From contig CAVVIQ010000013.1 in the NCBI GenBank assembly GCA_963748385.1, positions 186,001 through 250,000 of the forward strand: a stretch of 64,000 nucleotides of DNA, written 5' to 3'. The translations under genes were made by a program, and so were the position numbers. The first letter of the stretch is position 1. Each line of letters begins with the position of its first letter. Shown here in pieces: positions 28,873-37,211 of the stretch. This stretch comes from Rhodoblastus sp963748385 (GTDB taxonomy: Bacteria; Pseudomonadota; Alphaproteobacteria; Rhizobiales; Beijerinckiaceae). Below the pieces are notes generated by a model. That model was not told the DNA's origin, did not search any database, and saw nothing but the letters and a program-made list of their open reading frames with translations.

Positions 28873-29220
28873 CTAATCCCGGCGCCCGTCGCAGAACACG
28901 CAGTGAATGGCGTCGAGAATGGGCCGAATCTCGCTGTTGGCCAGCCGGTAATAGACATTCTTGCCGTCGCGGCGGGTGGTCACCAGACCATCGAGGCGCA
29001 GCCGCGCCAGCTGCTGCGACACGTTCGACTGCCGCTGGGCCAGTATGGCCCCGAGGTCGCCGACCGTCTTCTCGCCTTCCGACAGCACGCACAGGATGAC
29101 GAGGCGGCCCTCATGGGCCAGCGCCTTGAGAAATTCGCTCGCCTCATAGGCGTTGCGCGCCATGATCTCTACGTCGTCGGAGACTGCAATTTCCTTCAGG
29201 GCAGGCAAAGCCATCGACAT
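28873..29220 (-). CDS. ArsR/SmtB-family regulator with Cys pair, BigR/SqrR-like
   Basis: 115 residues. Winged-helix ArsR fold with recognition helix QSNVSQQLARLRLDGL and wing TTRRDGKNVYYRL. Cys44 (VILCVLSEGEK) and Cys107/Cys110 at the C-terminus (HCVFC) are placed as in BigR/SqrR, which sense persulfides through a disulfide or tetrasulfide between two such cysteines. An arsenic/metal sensor is the alternative. No target gene is adjacent on the same strand; an 8-base inverted repeat lies in the AT-rich region before its start and may be its operator. Confidence 0.8.
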   Translation of the reverse strand: MSMALPALKEIAVSDDVEIMARNAYEASEFLKALAHEGRLVILCVLSEGEKTVGDLGAILAQRQSNVSQQLARLRLDGLVTTRRDGKNVYYRLANSEIRPILDAIHCVFCDGRRD

Positions 29221-29244
29221 CCCTCCGAATCAAATGCAACTCTA

Positions 29245-29287
29245 CTAATAAAATAGCGCGAATAAATCAATCGTAAAGATTTATTAG
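29245..29287. promoter_or_regulatory. Inverted repeat upstream of the ArsR-like gene
   Basis: CTAATAAA (29245-29252) and TTTATTAG (29280-29287) form an 8-base inverted repeat with a 27-base spacer in an AT-rich gap between the regulator (minus) and the DUF6165 gene (plus). Position and symmetry suit an operator; the long spacer weakens the case. Confidence 0.4.
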
Positions 29288-29411
29288 AGCGAAACACCAA
29301 CGTATTGATGCAGCGATATTATTTTTGGCGCGCGCTCCAATCTCGCGCAAGCTCCAACCGGTAAAGCAGGGGAGGCCTGGCTGGGACAGGCGATCACGGG
29401 AGGATGAGCCA

Positions 29412-29855
29412 ATGGAGTCGCGCGCCTCGCGCCATCAGGCGGATCGGCCGGCGGAGATGGCGGCGGTCGTGGCGATAAAGGTCACCGCCGGCGAACTGAT
29501 CGACAAAATCACCATTCTCACCTTGAAAAGCCAGCGCGTGCGCAATGTCCAGAAGCAGCTGATGGCGGCGCAGGAGCTTTCCCTGCTGCGCCAAGCCGCC
29601 GGCGCTCTGTGCGACGCCGGCGCGTCGGGGCCGATCGCCGGACTGACAAGCCGGCTGGAGGAGGTCAACGGCGCGCTCTGGGATGTCGAGGACGCTTTGC
29701 GCGCCATGGAGCGCGACCAGGATTTCGGGCAGGCCTTCATCGAGGCGGCGCGGAGCGTCTATCGCCTCAATGACGAGCGCGCCCGCCTCAAGAACGAAGT
29801 CAACGCCGCCGCCGGCTGCGCCCTGCGCGAGGTCAAGGAGCATCCTGAATATTGA
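29412..29855 (+). CDS. DUF6165 family protein
   Basis: 147 residues. The family pattern is clear: IKVTAGELIDKITIL near residues 22-36, a helical middle with LWDVEDALRAME, then FIEAARSVYRLNDERARLK and a C-terminal EHPEY. Family members are short, helical and of unknown function; some occur beside polysaccharide or glycosyltransferase genes. The ATG at 29412 has GGGAGG 8 bases upstream. Confidence 0.8.
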   Translation: MESRASRHQADRPAEMAAVVAIKVTAGELIDKITILTLKSQRVRNVQKQLMAAQELSLLRQAAGALCDAGASGPIAGLTSRLEEVNGALWDVEDALRAMERDQDFGQAFIEAARSVYRLNDERARLKNEVNAAAGCALREVKEHPEY

Positions 29856-29892
29856 GGGCGCCGCTCCGTCCGGATGTGCTAAATGACGGCTG

Positions 29893-30402
29893 ATGGCCAA
29901 CTGGATTTCGCGCAATTTCGTCGCCGCCGCCGTCGCGCTTTACGCCATTCTGGCGCTGACCGGCGCGGCCATGCTCGCGCGCTTCTATGACTTTCACGTC
30001 TGGTCGATCCACCGCCAGCTCGGCTATGTCATGGTTCCGGCCTCGCTCGCGCTTTTGTGGCGCTATCGCGCCGGCTTTCGCGCGGAATGGGCGCGGATCG
30101 CGCTTTCTCTCGCGCTGATCGCGCTGGCGCTCGCCGGCGGGCGTTTTTTTCATCAGCGGCGACCGCCGCCGCCGCCCCCCAACTCCACCAGCGCCTTGAT
30201 TCGCGCGCTGACCGCGACGCCGCTCGCCGATCTCGCGCCGATCTATCGCAGCGATCCGGAAAAGATGGCGTCCCGCCTGCGCGAACTGGGGTTCACGGTT
30301 TCCGGGCCGCGCCGCTCGCCGATTCAGATCGCCCGGGCCAGCGGACGCGACGAGCGCGAGGTCATGGGCGCGCTGACGGAACTGCTGCGCAAGCCGCGTT
30401 AG
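29893..30402 (+). CDS. Hypothetical membrane protein
   Basis: 169 residues. Three likely membrane segments (about 9-29, 43-55 and 64-82), a polyproline run (RRPPPPPP) and a C-terminal soluble helical domain ending LRELGFTVSGPRRSP...TELLRKPR, which looks DNA-binding-like but matches nothing I recognise. Histidine in the WSIHRQLGY stretch could bind haem as in small cytochrome b-type proteins, but this is speculative. The TAG stop is the first three bases of a MITE-like repeat, so the native C-terminus may have been longer. Confidence 0.6.
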   Translation: MANWISRNFVAAAVALYAILALTGAAMLARFYDFHVWSIHRQLGYVMVPASLALLWRYRAGFRAEWARIALSLALIALALAGGRFFHQRRPPPPPPNSTSALIRALTATPLADLAPIYRSDPEKMASRLRELGFTVSGPRRSPIQIARASGRDEREVMGALTELLRKPR

Positions 30403-30569
30403 GGCCTGTGGACACCTGTCCCGCCGCCGCGCACCCTGGGTTTGACGAAATGGCCGGCTGGTTCGTCGAAAGCCTCGCCAATATCCCCGATATTGGCTTC
30501 GCCTTTCTCGTGCCATCCGTCTCATTTCGCCCAAATCGCGATCGCCGGGACAAGTGCCCACAGGCCCTA
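30400..30569. repeat. MITE-like element with 24-base terminal inverted repeats
   Basis: 170 bases bounded by 24-base inverted repeats (30400-30423 and 30546-30569) that agree at 22 of 24 positions and both begin with TA, the target expected of IS630/Tc1-type elements. Inside is a second perfect palindrome, GCCAATATC-CCC-GATATTGGC (about 30478-30498). No transposase gene is contained. The element supplies the stop codon of the preceding gene. Confidence 0.75.
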
Positions 30570-30874
30570 GGGTAGGAACCCAACGCCTTTTCCCGGGGAT
30601 GGAAGGCCCTGATGGGCGGCAAACAGTTCTCGATTGAAGGACCGCTGTTCAAGCTCCCGCGGCCTCAAAGATAGAGGACGAATAGCATCGAAAATCGTCA
30701 CCCAGGATATCGGCGCCGCGCCGGTGGTCGCCTCGCATGGCGGGACGGCGGGGATCGATTGAAAAGCCGGCTTTTCGCAACGGCCTGTGTCCGTCACGAC
30801 ACATGGGAGGATAAAATCGCTGCGTTGATCTGACGCAATTGACGGGCGAATTCTTGACCGCCTATCAATGCGCC
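30570..30874 (+). promoter_or_regulatory. Upstream region of the copper-uptake cluster
   Basis: No gene recognised. TGTGTC-n6-GACACA (30786-30803) is a possible operator. TTGACG (30839-30844) and TATCAA (30863-30868) with an 18-base spacer form a plausible promoter whose start site would fall close to the ATG at 30875; no Shine-Dalgarno sequence precedes that ATG, so a leaderless message is possible. Confidence 0.4.
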
Positions 30875-31291
30875 ATGTCGAATTGGAGCAAAAAGACGCC
30901 GGTTTCAGGTCGGAGCGTTTTCGCTTACGCCTTTGTCTTTCTTTTTGCGTTTCAAACCTTCGTCGCCAGCGCCCTCATGGCGCGCGCGGCCTCGGCGGAC
31001 CTTTCCGGCATCGACGCGCAGATCGAGCGCTCGATCTGTCAGGGCCTGTTTGGCGATTCCGCGAAGTCCGGCCAGGTTCCCGTCGGACACGCCGCCGGCC
31101 ATTGCCCGCTTTGCCTTTGCAGCATGGCGGCGTGCTTGCCGCGGCGCCGGGCGACGGCTTTTGCGGGTCGCCATCGCGCGGCTCCTCATCGTCCTCGAAT
31201 ATCCGGCAACGCGATTTCCGCATCGCGGTCTTTCCTCGAACAGGGCTGGGCGAATTCCTGGTCGGCCCAGGCGCCTCCCTTCAACGCATGA
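30875..31291 (+). CDS. DUF2946-type small exported protein
   Basis: 138 residues. An N-terminal hydrophobic signal/anchor (FAYAFVFLFAFQTFVASALM) is followed by a short exported part with HAAGHCPLCLCSMAAC (Cys77, 80, 82, 87). The Cys/His cluster and position directly before a TonB-dependent copper receptor fit DUF2946 proteins, which recur beside copper-handling genes. The cluster may bind copper at the membrane; this is inference. The C-terminal half has unusual Arg-rich composition, and the true frame there is not certain. Confidence 0.65.
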   Translation: MSNWSKKTPVSGRSVFAYAFVFLFAFQTFVASALMARAASADLSGIDAQIERSICQGLFGDSAKSGQVPVGHAAGHCPLCLCSMAACLPRRRATAFAGRHRAAPHRPRISGNAISASRSFLEQGWANSWSAQAPPFNA

Positions 31292-31366
31292 TCGTCTGAA
31301 AGCAAGCCGGCGCGCAGGCTCTCCGCCGCGCGCCAGAACGATCATTCGCGTTGAAGGCCCAAGACC

Positions 31367-33810
31367 ATGTTGAATCTCAAGAGCGCGCCTTTTGCGGGCG
31401 TCGCCAAGCGCGCGCGCAAAATCGCCGCGCGCGGTCCTTGGCTATATCGCCGTTTCCGTTTTCGCTCTGGCCGCGTCGCCGGCTTTCGCCCAGAGCCCGA
31501 CCGCCGTGCCGCCGGTTGCGGTCGAAGCCCAGAAAGCCAAGCCCAAAGCGAAGCCGAAAAAGCATGTCGCTCATGCGGCCCACCACGCCGCGCCCCAAAG
31601 CGGCGCCGCGGCGGCGGGGACGGGCGGCGCGGCCTCGGGGGCTTCCGCAGCGCATGCCGCCGGTCCCTTCTCGCCGGCTGTCCCCGGCGCCCTGCCGTCT
31701 TACCCGTCGACCGGCGGCGCGTCGGTTCCCGCCAGCACGATCGCGTCGGGAAGCGCCGCGACCAGCAATACCGCGGCCGTGCTCACCGCCATTCCGGGCG
31801 CTTACGTTTCCGCGGGCGGCGGCGTGTCCGGCCTGCCGACGATCCACGGCTTCGCCGACGACCAGTTGAGCGTCACGGTCGATGGCATGGCAACGATCTC
31901 CACCTGCCCCAATCATATGAATCCGGTTCTGTCCTATATCGACCCGACGCAGATCGCCTCGGTCCAGGTCTGGACCGGCGTCGCGCCGGTCAGCGTCGGC
32001 GGCGACGCCATCGGCGGCTCGGTTGTCGTCAATTCGGCTCCGCCCCTGTTCGCCTCCGCCGGCGAGGCGCTGGTGACGAAAGAAAGCATCGGCGCGTTCT
32101 TCCGCAACAACGGAACCGGCCTGGGCGCCAGCCTCTCGCTGACCGCCGCGACCCAGCATTACAGCCTGTCCTATGACGGCGCCTTCGCCACCTCGAACAA
32201 TTACAACGCCGGCGGCGCCTTCCGGAATCCGCCGCTGACGCCCACGGCCAGTCTTGGGCCGAACGAGGTTGGCTCGACCGCCTATCAAACGCAGAACCAG
32301 CTCGCCACTCTGGCCTATCAGAACGAAGGCCAGCTGCTCGAACTGAAAGTCAATTACCAGCATATCCCCTATCAACTCTATCCCAACCAGCCCATGGACA
32401 TGCTCGGCAACGAAGAGACCGGCGTAAATCTGCGCTATTTCGGCGCGTTCGACTGGGGCGACATCGACAGCCGCGTCTATTGGCAGCATGTCGATCACAC
32501 CATGAATTTCGGCGACGACAAGGTGTTTTTCTATGGTTTATGGGACGGCTATCCGATTCTCGGCATGCCGATGAACACGCGAAGCAACACCCTGGGCAAT
32601 TCGACCAAGGCGGACATCAATCTCTCCAAGATCGACGTGCTGCGCGTCGGCTACGACCTGCAATGGTACAACCTGGACGACTGGTGGCCGCCGTCGCCCA
32701 ATTGCAATTGCTTCGGTCCAATGTCGCCCCTGACCTTCTGGAACATCAATGACGGCCAGCGCGACCGCTACTCGCCCTATGTCGAATGGGAGCGCCAGTG
32801 GACCCCGACCATGAGCACTGTGCTCGGCGCCCGCTATGAGCTGGTGACGACCGACACAGGGCCGGTTCAGGGCTACAACGCGATGATGTACGGATTGAGT
32901 TCCGTGGGCACGGTCGGTCAGTTCAACGCCATGGATCGCGCGCGCGATTTCAACAATATCGACCTGTCGGCGCAGTTGCGTTACCAGCCCAACGCCAACA
33001 TCGACGCGGTGCTGGGCCTGTCGCAGACGGGCCAGGCGCCGAAATCTCTATGAACTTTACACATGGTCGCCAATGCCCATGGCGGCGGCCATGAACAATC
33101 TGGTCGGCGACGGCAACGCCTATGTCGGCAATCCCAATCTGAAGTCCGAAATCGCCGACAAGGTGAGCCTGGACCTCGCCTGGCGCAGCGACGACCACGA
33201 GACCGAGATCAAGTTCTCGCCCTATTATTCCTATGTGCATAATTACATCGACGCCGTACAGGTCGCCTTTGGCACAGTTGTGCCGGTCTTCCCACTCCAG
33301 ACCGGTCAGTTCGTGCAGCTGCAATATCAAAACGAGGATGCGCAGATCTATGGCTTCGACCTGTCGGCCAAGGCGCCGATCGCGAAAACCGCTTATGGCG
33401 ATTTCAGCGTGGCGGGCGCGCTCAGCGACCTCCACGGCAAGGATCTGTCGCTGAACACCGGCCTCTACAACATGATGCCGATCAACGGCAAAGTGAGCCT
33501 GATCCATACCTTGGGCGGCTGGCAGGGCGCCGTCGAATTCGTGGCGGTGGCCGAAAAGAACTACGTCTCCGCCGAGCGCAACGAGATGTGGACGCCGGGC
33601 TATACCCTGCTCAACTTGCGCGGCGCCTATAACTGGCAGAACGTCCACTTCAACTTCGGCGTCGAAAACCTGTTCAACCGGCTCTATTACCTGCCGCTGG
33701 GCGGAGCCTACATCGGGCAGGGCATGACGATGGGCTTGTCAGCGCCGTGGGGCACGCCGGTTCCAGGACCCGGCCGCACCTTCTATGCCGGGATGAAGGT
33801 GGATTTCTGA
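31367..33810 (+). CDS. TonB-dependent copper receptor, OprC-like (two frame breaks)
   Basis: Outer membrane TonB-dependent receptor with signal peptide, a low-complexity Lys/His/Ala stretch, plug and 22-strand barrel. Two motifs known to bind copper in Pseudomonas OprC are present: CxxxM in STCPNHMNP (about base 31905) and HxM in HVDHTMNF (about base 32495). A one-base excess in the AAA at 33043-33045 splits the frame before NLYELYTWSP, and the ATG at 31367 must join the signal peptide frame (AVLGYIAVSVFALAASPAFAQ, in part) near 31430. Downstream ExbB, ExbD and TonB genes supply the energy coupling. Expected substrate: copper, inferred from the motifs. Confidence 0.88.
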
Positions 33811-33947
33811 GTTGAAGACAAGGCCGGTCCGCGCTTGCGCCAGCCTGGGGCGCCGTTCATCGCGGCGTTCCTCTCTGGCGGGGGAGCGGGCCGGGGAAGA
33901 TCTCTTTCCCGTGGCCCTGCATGGGCAACGGCGGCAAGGATGAAGTC

Positions 33948-34565
33948 ATGGAGTCTCTCACGCTGACGCCCTGGGGCCTGTTTCTCCAGGCCGGGATCGT
34001 GGTCAAGGGCGTCATGGTCGTCTTGTTCGCGGCTTCGATCTGGTGCTGGATCATCATTATCGAGTCCGTGATCAAGCTGCGCCGGCTGCGCCGCGCGCTC
34101 GATGCGCCCGACAAGAAGGACGGGCTTCTCGCCAAGGTCTTTCAGGCGGAGCCGGACGGACTGGACGAGGAAACGGGCGTCGTCGAAAGGCGCGCCCAGT
34201 TCGCGCGTGAGATGACTCGCGCGGCGCGGCGCCTGCTCGCCGAGGCCGAGCGCGGCCTGCCCAATCTGGCCGTGGTGTCCTCCGTCGCGCCCTTCGTCGG
34301 GCTGTTCGGCACGGTCTGGGGCATCATGACCAGTTTCGCCGGCATCGCCGAGGCCAAGGAAACCAGCCTCGCCATTGTCGCCCCCGGCATCGCCGAGGCC
34401 CTGGCGGCGACGGCCTATGGTCTCGCCGCCGCCATACCGGCGTCGGTCGGCTACAACCGCATCGGCGCGGCCTTCAACCGCTGCGGCCAGGAGCTGGTCG
34501 ATCTGATCGACGAGCGCGCCGGACTTCGCGCGCGCAAGAATTCCTTGCCGGGGAGGGTCGACTGA
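33948..34565 (+). CDS. exbB: ExbB/TolQ-type proton channel subunit
   Basis: 205 residues. Three membrane helices: near 14-34, and the pair around VSSVAPFVGLFGTVWGIMTSF and the AATAYGLAAAIPASVGYN stretch, with the conserved GLFGTVWGI signature. With ExbD it forms the proton-driven motor that energises TonB. ATG 33948 is chosen over 33921 because AAGGA lies 8 bases before it. Its TGA overlaps the exbD ATG. Confidence 0.9.
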   Translation: MESLTLTPWGLFLQAGIVVKGVMVVLFAASIWCWIIIIESVIKLRRLRRALDAPDKKDGLLAKVFQAEPDGLDEETGVVERRAQFAREMTRAARRLLAEAERGLPNLAVVSSVAPFVGLFGTVWGIMTSFAGIAEAKETSLAIVAPGIAEALAATAYGLAAAIPASVGYNRIGAAFNRCGQELVDLIDERAGLRARKNSLPGRVD

Positions 34566-35050
34566 TGCCGCTTCCCGTCGCCCGTGACGACCAGATCGAT
34601 CTTCATCGGCCGCTGGCCGACATCAATGTCACGCCCCTGGTCGACGTGATGCTGGTGCTGCTGATCATTTTCATGGTGACGGCGCCCATGCTGGCGGCGG
34701 GCCTCAAGCTGAACCTGCCGCACGCCAGCAGCGCGACGGCTGTCCCACCCAAGCCGCCGTTGATCGTCACCGTCGCCAAAGACGGGAAAATTCTGGTCGG
34801 GCGGACCGAGGCGGCGCCGGACAATCTCGCCGACGCGGTGCGCGAAAGCCTGAACGGCGACATGTCGGGCCCGGTCTATGTCCAGGGCGACAGGGACGCA
34901 ATTTATGGCCAGGTCATTGCGGTGATCGACCAGCTGACGACCGCCGGCGTCGCCAAGGTGGTCGTGCTGACCGATCCCAGGAAAAGCGGCTCGATCGACG
35001 ACTGGCTCTCCCGTCCGGTGGGCGACGCCGGCCATCTTCACCAGCCTTGA
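34565..35050 (+). CDS. exbD: ExbD biopolymer transport protein
   Basis: 161 residues. One N-terminal membrane helix with the conserved protonatable aspartate: INVTPLVDVMLVLLIIFMV, Asp in PLVDVM at about residue 25. A periplasmic domain follows. Overlaps exbB by one base and precedes tonB by 34 bases; the three genes form one operon with the receptor. Confidence 0.93.
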   Translation: MPLPVARDDQIDLHRPLADINVTPLVDVMLVLLIIFMVTAPMLAAGLKLNLPHASSATAVPPKPPLIVTVAKDGKILVGRTEAAPDNLADAVRESLNGDMSGPVYVQGDRDAIYGQVIAVIDQLTTAGVAKVVVLTDPRKSGSIDDWLSRPVGDAGHLHQP

Positions 35051-35084
35051 CGGCCAAAAAAAGCCGGGTGGAAGGGACCATGAG

Positions 35085-35825
35085 GTGACGCCGGACCCAA
35101 GACTTTCGTTGGCTTTGGGCCTGTCCCAGCGCGTTGCGGTCGTTTCGGCCGTTGCGAGCCTGCATGTCCTGGTTCTGGCGGGCTCGCTGCTGATCGGGTC
35201 GGAAATGGTCGCGCCGCCGACCGTTTTAGGCGTGGATGTCGTCGCCCAGGGCGAGCTGGCTTTCGAAGCCGGCGAGGCGCCGGCGCCCGACATTCCTGTC
35301 GTGTCGCCGCCTGTCGCGGCGCCCGCCGCCGAGGCGGCTCAGGCGCAAAGGCAGGAGGCCCCGCGCAACGAGCCGCAAAAGACGCCGCCGGCCCCCGCGA
35401 TCGACGATCAGGAAAAGGACCTGTCGTTGGCCAAGGACCAACCGCGGCCGCAACAGGCGCAAGCGTTGGCGACGCCGCAGCCGGCGCCGGCCGCCGCGGG
35501 CCGCGTCGGCGCGGAAACCGCCAGGGAGGCTGTCTCGTCGTCGAGCCGAAGGCGCTATGCCGCGCTGGTTTCGGCCGAGATCAACCGTCATAAGTTCTAT
35601 CCCTCGGCGGCGCGCGGAAAAGGCGACGGCGGCGTCGCCGTAGTCACCTTCGAGATCGGTTCGGACGGCGCGCTTTTGCGTCACGAAGTCACCGGCGGTT
35701 CCGGCGACGGCCTTCTCGACGCGGCCGCGCGCAAAATGGTCGCCTCTTCCAATTTTCCGCCGCCGCCCGGAGGGAGGTTTCTGGGAAAAATCCGGATTAC
35801 CTTCCGCCTTCACATCAACAGATAA
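35085..35825 (+). CDS. tonB: TonB energy transducer
   Basis: 246 residues. N-terminal membrane anchor (VAVVSAVASLHVLVLAGSLLIG), a long Pro/Ala/Gln-rich periplasm-spanning region, and a C-terminal TonB domain (YAALVSAEINRHKFYPSAAR ... VAVVTFEIGSDG ... ITFRLHINR). Starts at GTG 35085; GAAGGGA is 9 bases before, while an ATG nearby (35079) is out of frame. The dedicated partner of the adjacent receptor, which it should energise at the TonB box. Confidence 0.88.
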   Translation: MTPDPRLSLALGLSQRVAVVSAVASLHVLVLAGSLLIGSEMVAPPTVLGVDVVAQGELAFEAGEAPAPDIPVVSPPVAAPAAEAAQAQRQEAPRNEPQKTPPAPAIDDQEKDLSLAKDQPRPQQAQALATPQPAPAAAGRVGAETAREAVSSSSRRRYAALVSAEINRHKFYPSAARGKGDGGVAVVTFEIGSDGALLRHEVTGGSGDGLLDAAARKMVASSNFPPPPGGRFLGKIRITFRLHINR

Positions 35826-35856
35826 AAGGAATGCGCCAAGACGGGCGGGAAACGCT

Positions 35857-37050
35857 CTAGGCAGGGGCAGAGTCGACCGCGGACGGTTCTTCGTCGTCCT
35901 GGACCTCGTGCCATTCGAGGGTGACGACGCGGTTGTTCTCGACCGTCAGGGCCAGCCGCCCGTGCTTGAGCTGGAGCGCCTTGGCGCCAAACAATTCGCG
36001 CCGCCAGCCTTTCAGCGCCGGCACGTCGGCGTTGTCGTCGCCGGCGAGCAGATCGAGCTCGTCGGCGGTGGCGATCATCTTGGCCGCCACACCCTGCTTT
36101 TCGGTGACCTGCCGCAACAAAACCTTCAGCAATTCGACAGTGGCGCCACCGCCGCCGCGCCGCTCGCGCTGGATTCTGGGAAGGCTTTTCGGATCGCGGG
36201 CGAGGCCGCGCTCGACGGCCGCCAGGATCTCGGCGCCCGCGCGCGACCTTTCCATCCCACGCGGAAAAGCGCGCAGATCGCCCAGCGCCTCGACCGAGCG
36301 GGGGGCGGCGAGCGCCACTTCCATGAGAACATCGTCCTTCAGCACGCGCGAGCGCGGCACGTTGCGGCTCTGCGCCTCGTGTTCGCGCCAGGCGGCCAGC
36401 TCCATCAGGACGGCGAGATCGCGCGGTTTCTTGGCGCGGTGGGCGTGGCGCTCCCAGGCGCGGTCGGGCCGCTGCTCATAGGTTTCGTGATTGCACAGGC
36501 TCGCCATTTCGTCGGTCAGCCAATGCAGCCGCCCGGTGCGCTCCAGCCTCTGCCGCAGCGCCTTGTAGATGTCGCGCAGATGGGTGACGTCGGCGATGGC
36601 GTAGTCGATCTGGGCCTCGGTGAGCGGGCGGCGCGACCAGTCGGTGAAGCGCGAGGACTTGTCCAGCGTGACCTTGCAGATGCTCTGCGCCAACTCGCCA
36701 TAGGCGATCTGGTCGCCATAGCCGCAGACCATGGCCGCGACCTGGGTGTCGAACAAGGGCGCCGGGATTCTTTTCGCAAGATGCCAGACGATCTCGATGT
36801 CCTGCCGGGCGGCGTGAAAGACCTTGACCACGTTGTTGTTGACCATCAGCTCGAAAAAGGGCTCGAGATCGAGATCTTCGGCGAGCGCGTCGATGGCGAT
36901 GGCGTGATCGTCGCAGGCGAGCTGGATCACGCAGACCTTGGGCCAGAACGTGGTCTCGCGCAGAAATTCGGTGTCGACCGTCACGTAGGCGTAGTTCGCG
37001 AAAGTCTGACAATAGGCGGCCAGTTCGGCGGAATCTGTGATGAGGCTCAT
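35857..37050 (-). CDS. rnd: Ribonuclease D
   Basis: 397 residues. DEDD-type 3'-5' exonuclease trimming tRNA and other stable RNA 3' ends. Motif I is VDTEFLRE (Asp26, Glu28), motif II is in FHAARQDIEIV and motif III in YAIADVTHLRDIY; an HRDC domain follows (KPRDLAVLMELAAWRE). Start at 37050 (MSLITDSAEL) rather than an upstream in-frame codon at 37167 that adds a Pro-rich, non-conserved stretch. Convergent with tonB. Confidence 0.93.
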   Translation of the reverse strand: MSLITDSAELAAYCQTFANYAYVTVDTEFLRETTFWPKVCVIQLACDDHAIAIDALAEDLDLEPFFELMVNNNVVKVFHAARQDIEIVWHLAKRIPAPLFDTQVAAMVCGYGDQIAYGELAQSICKVTLDKSSRFTDWSRRPLTEAQIDYAIADVTHLRDIYKALRQRLERTGRLHWLTDEMASLCNHETYEQRPDRAWERHAHRAKKPRDLAVLMELAAWREHEAQSRNVPRSRVLKDDVLMEVALAAPRSVEALGDLRAFPRGMERSRAGAEILAAVERGLARDPKSLPRIQRERRGGGGATVELLKVLLRQVTEKQGVAAKMIATADELDLLAGDDNADVPALKGWRRELFGAKALQLKHGRLALTVENNRVVTLEWHEVQDDEEPSAVDSAPA

Positions 37051-37211
37051 GAAGGCTTCATAATCCAAGGCTCCGGCCGGGGCTAGTAACGCGAACGGAT
37101 AATTCGTCGATCCGGTGGGGGTGGGTCGGGGGCGCGCCAGCGCCGCGCCCCCTTCACGCCGGGGCAAAATTCCGCTAGGCAGCGGCCCAAACCTTTTTCG
37201 CCCGGATTCCC

